This document shows, piece after piece, positions 32,461 through 42,481 of a DNA stretch of 64,000 nucleotides. The DNA is from Apium graveolens. Taxonomy: Eukaryota; Streptophyta; Magnoliopsida; Apiales; Apiaceae. The notes beneath the pieces are model-generated. The model was not told the origin of the DNA, did no database searches, and saw only the letters and a list, made by a program, of their open reading frames with translations. The DNA lies in the NCBI RefSeq assembly GCF_009905375.1, contig NC_133650.1:304083203-304147202 (forward strand), written 5' to 3'. Every line of letters starts with the position of its first letter. Positions within the stretch are counted from its first letter, which is position 1. A program made the position numbers and the translations under genes.

Positions 32461-32890
32461 TGTTAGATATTTTAGTGTAATTGGATTAAATAGTTGACCA
32501 ATGTGGTGTGCATGCTTGTTTGAGTTTATTATGATTTTCGGTATTGGCGGGGGTTGGTGTTAATGTGAAAAAGCATGTCTTTTAGACACAACTGCATACC
32601 TCAAAGGACGTGTCTTTTGGACATGTATGGATGTATTTTAGGACATGTATGGACGTGTCTTAGGACATGTCTTTTGGACACCTATATAATACTTGCAACA
32701 GATTTGGCCATCGATATAGAAAAAAAAACAAAAGGTTGGTTGTTGAATTCACACAAAATACATCATTCTCTATACTTATATTCTGATTTTATCCGGTTGA
32801 AAAGTTTGGATAACCACCAAATTGTTTCAATCTGAAATTGTTTGTCAAGACTTCAGAATAATCGAAGTTATCTTCAATTTTTCTACAACA
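32461..32890 (+). repeat. 3' LTR of the copia element
   Basis: About 430 bp from TGTTAGATATT to CTACAACA, with TGTT/AACA inverted ends. A TATATAAT box is at 32682-32689. Short GGACATGT and GGACGTGTCTT repeats occupy 32600-32675. The right boundary is set by where F-box coding similarity begins. Confidence 0.7.
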
Positions 32891-33520
32891 AGTTGCACCC
32901 TAGTTTGTAAATTATGGTATTTTTTAATCAAATCATCTCAATTTATCAACACTCATCTCTATGGTCCAAATAACAGCAAGTACTTGGTATGCCAGTCTTA
33001 CCCTGATGAATATTCTTTATATTCTGATTTTGAATCATATGGGAATTGTTTCACATCACCGGTGTTTCCTCGTGGGCTAAAACATAAACATGTTAAGGTG
33101 CATATCTGCTGCAATGGAGTGATTTGCTATACGAAGACTCATAAAAATTGAGAAATCTATCTCTGGAACCCTTTTGTTAGAAAATTGAAAATCATTCCTA
33201 TGTTTGTAGAGGAACATTATCGCGAAGGTGTTGCAGAAACTTTTGGATTTTGCTTCGATGAGGAGAAAAGCGATTACCAGGTTGTGAAAATTAATTATAC
33301 CACAGTGACATCTTTGGTTGATGTGTACATTCTAAGGAGTAATAATTTGAAAATCATCGGTGATTCTTGTCCAGGTGCCCGGTTTTCGCTAAGAGGGCAC
33401 AATTTAGTGTATACTAAAGGAACATTGCTCTAGCTGGCAGAGGAAAGTCAGGGTTGCAAGGTTGTTGCATTAAATATGAATAATGCTATGTTTCGAGAGG
33501 CCTTAATGATTTATAATAAT
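32891..33520 (+). pseudogene. F-box/FBA gene, 5' part, cut by two retroelements
   Basis: Starts inside the F-box motif (VCKLWYFLIKSSQFINTHL) directly after a copia LTR, then reads ICCNGVICYTKTHKN, stop, IYLWNPFVRKLKIIPMF, FGFCFDEEKSDYQVVKINY and GTLL, stop, LAEE, ending at MFREALMIYNN where the SIRE-like element enters. The 3' part resumes at 41007. In-frame stops are a TGA at 33149 and a TAG at 33431 (a tryptophan in the other copies). Unlike the copy at 12018 this one retains the end of the F-box helix, so it derives from a complete F-box protein. Both retroelements sit inside it. Confidence 0.8.
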
Positions 33521-34836
33521 TGTTGGGTCCCAATGTGTTTGTAGAAGGGGGGTTGAATACAAACGTTACCAAATAATCGAATAAAATGCGGAATAAAAAA
33601 TATGAAACAAAATTCAAGTTAAATAAAAATATTATTAAACTTGAAATGTGTTACAACAACTGTATCGATTACAAGGTATTAATCTCAAATCAATTATCAC
33701 AAATCTAGAATAAATTCGACATGAACTTTTTCTATTTTTGCAATAATTAGAATCAAATGCTAAACGCGATTTGAGATTAAGTTCTAGGGATTTTAATCCG
33801 CTAGATTGATACACAAGAGCAAGATAAAGATTTCTAGTGGATTGGATTTAACTTTACAATCTAGAAATTTAATCTTGAAGTATGCAGATGAAAAGATGAA
33901 ATATTTCTTCTTGATTTTCTTTTCTACCTTGTTTCTTGACTTCTGTGTTCTTTTTGTTTTTAGTTGCTGCTTCTCTGCTTCTTTTTAAATCAACAAACCA
34001 ATAGAATTGAATTGGCATGACAATCCTATAGCTGGCAAGACTTTCGGTAGGACAATTGATTGAACTAGCAAGACAATCTGAATGAACTAGCATGACAATC
34101 AGAATGAACTAGCAAGACAATCATCCTCCTAGAGTAACTTTCGGTGAGACAATTGACAATGGCCTAGCATGACAATCGGTATGACAATCCTGATTGTCAT
34201 GCTAGTTCATTTTCAATTGTCTTGCTGATTTAATGCTTGAATTTAATCCAATTAAACTTCTGAAAATTCCTAGAATTAATTCAGAATTAATTAATCAATT
34301 AATTCAATTAATAAATAAATTATTCTTCGCAGATATAATTTATTTTCTTGATTAAATTAGATGACTTAATTAATTAATAGAGAATTAATTCTAGTCTTGA
34401 GCAGCAACCATTCTTCTGCAAATCTTCTGAAAATCACTGAAAATTATGAATCAATTCCACCACTTCAACGTTGACACTCGATGTACTGTCTGGTTCATGA
34501 GTGACTAACTTCCGTGACGTTTCTTCATGTCTTGACTTTGACACTTTGATTTTCTTCAGATTAAATCCTTGTAATTTATTGATACCTTGACGAGATCTCT
34601 GTCACTTGATTAAATCCACGATCTTGATTTATATCACTGAGGCATGATCAACTTCTTGAACTTCTTCCAGTGAATTAACTCCTCAAGTCTGTAGATGAAC
34701 CTTGTTTCTGAATCCTTTGACAGATATTACTTTGCGAGATCTCTCTGACGGTCGATCCACTATTTACTTATTACATTCTTATTTGAGTTGAGTTGAATCC
34801 TCGAATATACAAATAGGCTATGACATATGACTTACA
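33521..34836 (-). repeat. 3' LTR of the SIRE-like element
   Basis: 1,316 bp. On the minus strand it starts TGTAAGTCATATG, right after a polypurine tract CAAATAGGGGGAGAT (34837-34851, plus-strand coordinates), and ends GGGACCCAACA. Contains many CTAGCAWGACAATC motifs (34010-34225). Confidence 0.9.
34010..34230. repeat. GACAATC repeat cluster within the SIRE-like LTR
   Basis: About ten GACAATY motifs, most in the context AACTAGCAWGACAATC, at roughly 21-22 bp spacing in the centre. The last two (34189-34230) are inverted relative to the rest, so a hairpin is possible. Repeated in the other LTR at 40175-40395. Confidence 0.7.
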
Positions 34837-36300
34837 ATCTCCCCCTATTTGTTTGTTAGACAATAACACACAAATACCTAGAGGATAACTCAACTAACAA
34901 ATAAGAAAAAGATATAAACATACATGCAAAGTAAATAGCAGAAAAGTTCTGGATGAGATTTAACATTTTCCAGATTCCAAGTAGATGTTCCTCTAGACTG
35001 AACATATCAAGTAGTTTCATCTTCATTTGTACAACCACATTTCCTGTTGAGAAGCCCATATCTCTTGCTTCTCCCCCTATGAGAATCAACTGATTAAAGA
35101 AGATCACCTTCGTTTTACCACCTCTCCCGTACAATAGGATCCGCAGATAAAAACCAATGGTACTCCCCTAACAGCTTCTTCCCTTACTAGGAAATCACCT
35201 TGTGTTTACCACCTCTCCCGTACAATAGGATCCGTAGTTACAAACAACAATGGTGTGGTGTAGTGTACATATAGGATCTTTTTCTTCCTCCCTGCTATTT
35301 CTCCCCCTTAGTTGAGGAATCCTCCAAACTATTACTTAAGCTTTTATCTCCCCCTTAAAGAAGGAATGTATGCCGTCGTCTGAAGGAGTTCTCATATTTC
35401 ACTTGGATGGAAAAGAAATAACAAGTAGTTTCTCTTTCTTCCTCACTGTGAGTGTGTGATTGTGTTTTAGTGTACCTCACATGTGTTTCACTCTTCTCTC
35501 CACTCGTGTTTACACTCATTCTCACAAGTGTATCACTCTTCTCTCATAGCTCCATAATCCAGCTGTACCTGCAAGGAAAATCACCTTAGCCATCCTTTAA
35601 GGAGGTCACAGGTGGTGCAATGGGAGTTCACAAATCCCCATCCTTATTAAACTCGTCAGATAAATCTGAGTCATAATCTACAAGTTGCTAGTTTCCCTTT
35701 TAGGGTTCCAGATTTGAATTCTGGGAAGGTAAACAATGATCCAACGATTTTAGCATAAAGATCAAAGTTCCCTTCTAATGTCTGTGAAGACACTTCCTTG
35801 TGACTCATCAGATAATATCTGAATCATTGTCAACAAGTTGCCGATCTGCACCTATGTCAGATCCACTATCCGCAGATGCATCCAGGGGATTTAAGCCTGG
35901 GGAGGTAGACACTGACCACTGACATATGGCTTTTGGATCAGTATCCTCTCCTAACACCTGTAAAGGCAATTGGTCCACTAACGAACCTTGAACAATCGAA
36001 TCTGACCTTAAAATGGTCGAAACTCTTGTTTCCGTCAACTCATCCTTTGTGTGTGTAACCTCTCCTTGTGCATCAAGAATTGATTATGTTTGAAGTGGTG
36101 ACACTACATCGGATACCTTGGCCGACAGGCAAAATTCAATAGACTCACCCTGTTGAGAGAATGAATCTAGTAACTGTTTTTGTGCCTTTTCAGCCATTAC
36201 ATCTTTTTGAGAAGATGTATGGGGGCTAGCAGTTGTCTCGGTTTAAATACTACTCATCTATGTATGAGACAGAGCTACTGGGTTGACTACAGAACCTTCC
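34837..36300 (-). pseudogene. Env-like-region remnant of the SIRE-like element
   Basis: Located between the missing pol and the 3' LTR, where SIRE/Maximus-lineage elements carry their extra reading frame. Minus-strand segments include EKAQKQLLDSFSQQGES (about 36190-36140), then at 36038-35808 a serine-, aspartate-rich stretch (SPGLNPLDASADSGSDIG). Frames are interrupted by stops, for example after LQT near 36090. Identification rests on position and composition, not on a domain I can verify; no signal peptide or transmembrane segment is visible. Confidence 0.45.
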
Positions 36301-37104
36301 TTATTTGGTGCACTAGGCACTATCTCTCTCACGCTCATTCATACTACATTTAGTGGTAAGAGAGTGTTGGTTGGTTCTGTTTTTGTGTTTGTCTTTACAG
36401 TCTGGGATAGACATTGTGGGTTTTTAACCTCATGACTGTCAATGAAAGAAAGTCATTGGAGACTGAACCTGTAACACAGAACATATGGTAATAGAGAGAA
36501 AATGATTTACAATAGTGATTTCAAAAGATTTTACATGAAATAAGAAATCACTAATGTAGAAAGAAGTTTGATTTTGTTTTTCAATATGAATGAGTTTTTG
36601 ATAAAACATTGATCACTTAGGGTAAAGTCTAAGTAATTCTCATTCATGTCAAAAGCTTACAAATATCTGCAACATAATGTTAACAAGATATCATTGACCG
36701 ATACTTGTCAAGTACTTTAGATACTAATTGTTATGTTGCATATGCAATATACCACTGCACATATAAAACAATATGATTGTGCTTAGTGATAAGATAGTTA
36801 TTAATATGACGACTCTACTTATTCATATAAAATTATAACTTCTGTTAGAGTGCCATACCATGTCCTTGACGATTGCTTGAGCAGCATACTAGTTCATACC
36901 AACCTGAAGTGAGATTGTGAAGAAGAGATTGCATAGTCCAATAGATCTGCAACTGCAAAGTCCATGAACTGTGTTGCACTGACTTCCTCTTTTGACTCAC
37001 CAATCAGGAGTACACTTGTAGACATCTTACTAGAGTACAATTCCAAGTGTAATGTGCAGCAGGTGTCTGATATGTCGTAATATTCTCAAGTCTCGTCGCT
37101 GGTG
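36301..37104. other. AT-rich SIRE interior, no recognised domain
   Basis: On the minus strand it resembles intron-like sequence, including a T-rich acceptor-like GTGTTACAG near 36468. This is where integrase-RT-RNase H should be, and none of it is present. Confidence 0.45.
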
Positions 37105-37323
37105 CTATATGTTAGATACTGCTTCCTGATAATAACCTAGCACAATATACAAAATTACAATGATAACATTCCCAGCTGGCAAACAGCCATATCCCTCAGA
37201 TAAACCTTTGCTGTTATCTCCAAAGGTAACCAGGGGGCCAGCTTTCTCAATCACATTTGATAGCAGGGCTCTATCTCCGGTCATATGTCTTGATGATCCA
37301 CTGTCAAGAATCCACACTACCGG
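37105..37323 (-). pseudogene. SIRE-like protease fragment
   Basis: Reads WILDSGSSRHMTGDRALLSN and LVTFGDNSKG on the minus strand: the copia aspartic protease with its DSG active site. It is in a different frame from gag because of a one-base shift near 37380, and a TAA lies just before it (about 37318). Similarity stops near 37150, before integrase. Confidence 0.8.
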
Positions 37324-37357
37324 TTACACCTGTTTAATTCCCTGCACTTCAAATGGA

Positions 37358-39589
37358 TTAGACCTTCTTCGGAACCCAAACTTGGTTGGGCCCGGCATAC
37401 TTGTAGAATTGTCCTTTGTCAGGCAAAACAACATTTTTAATTTCAACGATCTCAACATCCTCAATGACTGAACATTTGACCTTGTAAATAGCCTTAACAA
37501 ATTTCTGTTTAAGCTTAGGCACAAATGTCTCCTTTCTAGCCTTAGAAGGACTAGCAGTCTTAGACCTATCATGCTTCTTGTTATTCACATGCTGACGAGG
37601 AGTAGTCTTATCATTAGACACATGCTTACCATTAAAATAAGCATACATCATATTAAAAGCACAAGACATACAATTAGCAACACCACATGCTTTATGAGAG
37701 TGATTAATAGCAGGTAATTTATGCATGGTAGACATGGCATTATTGTTATCCAACTCATGTGTGTCTGAGTTAGTCTCAGTTGCTTTCACAACTTTGACTG
37801 GAACTTTCGACTCACTTGACTTGGAAACAATCTTCTCATTAGCATGATCCTCAGCACGTATTTCTTCTTGAATAACAGAAGAGGTCGCATCAAATGGTTC
37901 AGCAATTGATGCTTTATAGAGGGGTTCATCAACACCCTTAAGCACATGTGGTACTTCCCTCCCTTTAGCACATACATGAGGAGGGGAGTTTATGCCTAAT
38001 TCTCCAATAGCAACATTGTAATCATAACCTATTCCAGATGTTTGATTAACAGCTTGCTTACTGTAGAACTCTTTAGCCTTCGAACAAGAATTGAAGTAGG
38101 CTCTAACCTTAGTCTCAAGACCGGTGATCTTGTCTTTGAGAATAGTTTCGAGTTTTCTATAACAGTCAACTCTATTCTCTAGAAAAGATACCTGTTCTTT
38201 TAATTTGTCTTGATTAATGTACACAAGTCTTAATTCATTGACCTCTTTCTCAAGGTCTGTGATCTGTAAACTTAACAGTTCATTATCACGACGTGCACAA
38301 TCTAAGTTACCTCTTAGATGATAAACCATTTCAGCATCAGAAAGTTTTACCTCTATTCTTGACGATGAAGTTTTTCCATCAACAGCCATAAGAGCAAGAT
38401 TTCCTTCTTCTTCATCTTCACTGTCAGTATCATCCCAGCTTCTTCCCTTTGCCAGATAAGCCCTTTCAGAGTTCTTTCTTACTTGCTTTGGCTTCCTACA
38501 TTCTGTGGCAAAGTGTCCTAACTCATTGCAGTTATAGCATCTAATGGTGCCCCGATCAACCATCCCTGTTTGGTATCCACCACTGCTGGTGTTAGAGGAT
38601 GAAGATCCACCTTTCTGGAATTTGTTGTAGTTGGACTTGTACTTCAGCTTGGGATTCCTCTTGAATCTGACATGGGAGAATCTCTTGACAATTTGGGCCA
38701 TTGACTCGTCTTCCAATTGCTCCAGCTCTTCCAAGGAATAAAAATCATCACTTGATTGATTTGTAGTAGGAGGATCATATTCTGCTACTAACATATTTTC
38801 CTCAGCCTTGGAATACTGTACCATTCTCTCCAATTGTTGAGATTGCTGTTGTTGTTGACCTTCAGCTACAAGTGCAGTAGATGTGCTGACCATTCTATCC
38901 TTCCCGTAGACTTCCTTCTGTTGAATCTGCTCCAACTCATAGGTTTTTAACACTCCATAGAGCCTGTCCAAAGAAATCTCATTCAGATCTCTAGCTTCTC
39001 TAATGGCAGTGATTCTATGTTCAAGATGAGCTGGCAGTGTTAAAAGGAACTTTTTGTTGACCTCCCTGATTGAATAATACTTTCCATTGATGTTCAGGTT
39101 GTTGATCAACGCATTGTACCTCTCAAACACTTCAGTAATTCCTTCTCCTGGATTTGATTTGAAATGTTCATATTCAGAGGTTAGGATTTCCAACTTGTTC
39201 TCCCTAACTTCCTCTGTGCCTTCATTAATCACCTCAATAGTTTCCCACATGTGTTTGGAATTTTTACAGTTCATCACATGTCTGTTCATCAAGGGATCAA
39301 GGGAATCAATTAATATTAATTGAAGGCTGGCATCCAAGGAGGCTTCTTCCTTCTCAGCAGGAGTAAAATCTTCGGGCTCTTTTGGATAGGTTCTAGCTTT
39401 AGTAGTCACCACACCATCTATTATTACCTCCGGTTCAATAACCATCGGAGTTTTTATACCCTTCTTTAACAAGTTTGAATATTTGGGATTTGCAACTTGT
39501 AAAAATAAGAGCATCTTCTTCTTCCACATAATATAATTCTCATTATCAAATTGTGGAATTTTAACGGTTCCAACTTTATGTGAAGTCAT
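37358..39589 (-). CDS. SIRE-like Gag, 743 residues, intact frame
   Basis: The ATG at 39589 (MTSHKVGTVKIPQFDNENY) is preferred over an upstream GTG at 39634. Order: N-terminal copia gag domain (WKKKMLLFLQ at 26-35; SLDPLMNRHVMNCKNSKHMW; a helical block RYNALINNLNINGKYYSIRE), a glutamine-rich stretch (GQQQQQSQQLE), a CCHC zinc knuckle CYNCNELGHFATEC at residues 351-364, an acidic patch (DDTDSEDEEEGN), a coiled coil (LLSLQITDLEKEVNELRLVY) and a basic tail. This size and the long coiled-coil tail are typical of SIRE-lineage Gag. The family's frame would continue into protease, but an extra base near 37380 stops it at 37358. Gag packages retrotransposon RNA in cytoplasmic particles. As the only long undamaged retroelement protein here, it fits the youth suggested by the LTRs. 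Confidence 0.88.
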   Translation of the reverse strand: MTSHKVGTVKIPQFDNENYIMWKKKMLLFLQVANPKYSNLLKKGIKTPMVIEPEVIIDGVVTTKARTYPKEPEDFTPAEKEEASLDASLQLILIDSLDPLMNRHVMNCKNSKHMWETIEVINEGTEEVRENKLEILTSEYEHFKSNPGEGITEVFERYNALINNLNINGKYYSIREVNKKFLLTLPAHLEHRITAIREARDLNEISLDRLYGVLKTYELEQIQQKEVYGKDRMVSTSTALVAEGQQQQQSQQLERMVQYSKAEENMLVAEYDPPTTNQSSDDFYSLEELEQLEDESMAQIVKRFSHVRFKRNPKLKYKSNYNKFQKGGSSSSNTSSGGYQTGMVDRGTIRCYNCNELGHFATECRKPKQVRKNSERAYLAKGRSWDDTDSEDEEEGNLALMAVDGKTSSSRIEVKLSDAEMVYHLRGNLDCARRDNELLSLQITDLEKEVNELRLVYINQDKLKEQVSFLENRVDCYRKLETILKDKITGLETKVRAYFNSCSKAKEFYSKQAVNQTSGIGYDYNVAIGELGINSPPHVCAKGREVPHVLKGVDEPLYKASIAEPFDATSSVIQEEIRAEDHANEKIVSKSSESKVPVKVVKATETNSDTHELDNNNAMSTMHKLPAINHSHKACGVANCMSCAFNMMYAYFNGKHVSNDKTTPRQHVNNKKHDRSKTASPSKARKETFVPKLKQKFVKAIYKVKCSVIEDVEIVEIKNVVLPDKGQFYKYAGPNQVWVPKKV

Positions 39590-39670
39590 TATGAATTTTT
39601 GAATGAATAAAAATTCAAAGAGTTGAAAAATCACAAAAGTCTAGGATCTTGATTTGTTCGTTAATCAGAA

Positions 39671-39683
39671 GCCTCTGATACCA
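39671..39683 (-). promoter_or_regulatory. Primer-binding site, initiator Met-tRNA
   Basis: Minus strand TGGTATCAGAGGC, two bases inside the 5' LTR; TGGTATCAGAG is the standard plant copia primer site for tRNA-iMet. Confidence 0.85.
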
Positions 39684-39685
39684 AT

Positions 39686-41001
39686 TGTTGGGTCCCAATG
39701 TGTTTGTAGAAGGGGGGTTGAATACAAACGTTACCAAATAATCGAATAAAATGCGGAATAAAAAATGTGAAACAAAATTCAAGTTAAATAAAAATATTAT
39801 TAAACTTGAAATGTGTTACAACAACTGTATCGATTACAAGGTATTAATCTCAAATCAATTATCACAAATCTATAATAAATTCGACATGAACTTTTTCTAT
39901 TTTTGCAATAATTAGAATCAAATGCTAAACGCGATTTGAGATTAAGTTCTAGGGATTTTAATCCGCTAGATTGATACACAAGAGCAAGATAAAGATTTCT
40001 AGTGGATTGGATTTAACTTTACAATCTAGAAATTTAATCTTGAAGTATGCAGATGAAAAGATGAAATATTTCTTCTTGATTTTCTTTTCTGCCTTGTTTC
40101 TTGACTTCTGTGTTCTTTTTGTTTTTAGTTGCTGCTTCTCTGCTTCTTTTTAAATCAACAAACCAATAGAATTGAATTGGCATGGCAATCCTATAGCTGG
40201 CAAGACTTTCGGTAGGACAATTGATTGAACTAGCAAGACAATCTGAATGAACTAGCATGACAATCAGAATGAACTAGCAAGACAATCATCCTCCTAGAGT
40301 AACTTTCGGTGAGACAATTGACAATGGCCTAGCATGACAATCGGTATGACAATCCTGATTGTCATGCTAGTTCATTTTCAATTGTCTTGCTGATTTAATG
40401 CTTGAATTTAATCCAATTAAACTTCTGAAAATTCCTAGAATTAATTCAGAATTAATTAATCAATTAATTCAATTAATAAATAAATTATTCTTCGCAGATA
40501 TAATTTATTTTCTTGATTAAATTAGATGACTTAATTAATTAATAGAGAATTAATTCTAGTCTTGAGCAGCAACCATTCTTCTGCAAATCTTCTGAAAATC
40601 ACTGAAAATTATGAATCAATTCCACCACTTCAACGTTGACACTCGATGTACTGTCTGGTTCATGAGTGACTAACTTCCGTGACGTTTCTTCATGTCTTGA
40701 CTTTGACACTTTGATTTTCTTCAGATTAAATCCTTGTAATTTATTGATACCTTGACGAGATCTCTGTCACTTGATTAAATCCACGATCTTGATTTATATC
40801 ACTGAGGCATGATCAACTTCTTGAACTTCTTCCAGTGAATTAACTCCTCAAGTCTGTAGATGAACCTTGTTTCTGAATCCTTTGACAGATATTACTTTGC
40901 GAGATCTCTCTGACGGTCGATCCACTATTTACTTATTACATTCTTATTTGAGTTGAGTTGAATCCTCGAATATACAAATAGGCTATGACATATGACTTAC
41001 A
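39686..41001 (-). repeat. 5' LTR of the SIRE-like element
   Basis: 1,316 bp; matches 33521-34836 except for four substitutions I could see (near 39767, 39872, 40091 and 40184). Confidence 0.9.
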
Positions 41002-41398
41002 ATAATTTTCAGCCTTCATTAGGTATATGGAGTTTTGGTAGCTGGTATCTTAAAGTGGACGCTAATTCCCTTGTTATCTTGAGCAGAATTGGTCTTTCTT
41101 GTGTTTGTATAGTGAAAGTATATGATGAAAGTCTTGAATTGTTATATACAGATAATGCTGATCAGAGTCTTAGTAATCACTGTTCTCTGTTAGGTTTCGG
41201 AAATACCGTGAAGCTCTCTTTTACACATACAAATTTACTCCATTTCAGCTACCCAAAAAAAAGATAGTTTCATATGATTTTGGTGCCAAACAAATGACAG
41301 ATTTATTTTCCACCAGCAAATGTATTTTCTCTGCCAATTCTTTGGTTGAGACTCTTGTGCTACTAGATGAGAGTGACGAGGAAGTGGTTGGATGGTAG
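41002..41398 (+). pseudogene. F-box/FBA gene, 3' part (copy B)
   Basis: Resumes the F-box frame after the ATAAT duplication: FQPSLGIWSFGSWYLKVDAN, SLVILSRIGLSCVCIVKV and ESLELLYTDN, then LLGFGN and the same C-terminus as at position 1, with the same A-run frameshift near 41255-41262 and the stop at 41396-41398. From 41203 it is the copy-B counterpart of 1-196. It proves the direction and continuity of the F-box gene split by the SIRE-like element. Confidence 0.8.
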
Positions 41399-42079
41399 AA
41401 AATGGTTAAGATTCTTAAAACCTTGTTTCTGAAGACTTCGAACTGTAAGTAGCTTGACAAATTTTAATTTTGCACTGCATTCGTAGGATTCACAGAATTG
41501 TAGAACAATATGCCAACCTCAGGAGTTTGGTTCAAAGTTATTAAATGATTTTTGTGAATTGCTAGGTAATGAGTATTTTGTTTTTTGATGTTTGTGAACT
41601 GTTGGATTATCTTCATGTAGTTTGTTAAAAGTGCTCAAGTTCGTTAGTTGTATAAACAAATTTAATTAGCACTCATTACCAACAAAGAGGGAAGAAGTCT
41701 TACCACTAGACTTTAAACTAATCCTTAGTTAGGAGCAACGCTAGGGATCCCAAAATTGTTTCCGGATGCAGAGTGTTGTATTTCAATTCCATGTTAGCTG
41801 TACAATGGTCTGTTCAGATGTCTCACTGGACGACAATGCCATCGCTGTAGTAGTGATAGTTGCCATATTGTAGTCAGGAAAGGTTATCATGCACACAGCT
41901 AGAGTGTTTTGATTGAAAGTGTTTGACATGAAACTATGAGACAATAGCTACCTCTAGTGATCCTTACATGTTCTGGATATCCAGCTCAAACTATATCCTT
42001 ATATATCATAGAATCTCTTATGGTTATATTCAAAACCCTTGTTGAGCGAGTTTTGAGAATTTAGACGAAACATTTGTAA
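41399..42079. other. Gene-free stretch (copy B)
   Basis: Counterpart of 197-875; nothing further seen. Confidence 0.5.
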
Positions 42080-42481
42080 TTGGAATCAGAATGCATGGAA
42101 GATTTAATCAGGAAAACCTCCAGTAAAATGTCCACTAAAGTCTTTTATAGGATCATTCTCCTCCGAAAACCCATGGAAGATTTAATCAGGAAACTGTCGC
42201 CTAACTGCATTTTTTCCGATATGTTTTATCCTTGGATAGCTGATATTGCTAATGAGCTCAATATACCTAGACGCATGTTTAATCCATCAGGTTTATTCTA
42301 TCATTGTGTAACACATAGTCTCTCTGTTTATGCTCCTCATGAAACTGTTGAGTAATTAATCGAAGCTACGGTATGGTTCTCAACACTTTCTATGAAATTG
42401 AGCCTGCTTATGCAGATCATTAGGTCCTGTAATTTCAGTTCTTAAAAAAGGCTGAAATATCTAATGACTCATCACCTGAGC
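42080..42481 (+). pseudogene. UDP-glycosyltransferase, N-terminal fragment (copy B)
   Basis: Nearly identical to 876-1277, with the same stop after ETVE, the same frameshift and the same insertion point. See that entry for the family evidence. No repair or added damage that I could see. Confidence 0.8.

Larger units (their letters stand above)
29113..32890 (+). mobile_element. Ty1/copia element lacking its 5' LTR, gag and protease
   Basis: Begins abruptly in the GAG-pre-integrase region, fused to the Ty3 element, and runs through integrase, RT and RNase H to a 3' LTR. The polypurine tract ATGGGGGAGGAT is at 32449-32460. At its right end the LTR adjoins the last codons of an F-box motif (VCKLW at 32909-32923), so the element sat in an F-box gene. 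A single large deletion that removed the 3' part of the Ty3 element and the 5' part of this one would explain the fusion. Confidence 0.85.
33521..41001 (-). mobile_element. SIRE-like Ty1/copia element with both LTRs, pol deleted
   Basis: 7,481 bp with identical-length 1,316-bp LTRs (33521-34836 and 39686-41001), TG...CA ends and a perfect 5-bp target duplication ATAAT (33516-33520, 41002-41006). Transcription is on the minus strand: the right LTR is 5', followed by a primer-binding site complementary to initiator-methionine tRNA, gag, and a protease piece; integrase, RT and RNase H are absent; an env-like-region remnant, polypurine tract and the left LTR follow. I counted four differences between the LTRs, about 0.3%, implying recent insertion. 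It needs pol supplied in trans. Confidence 0.9.
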
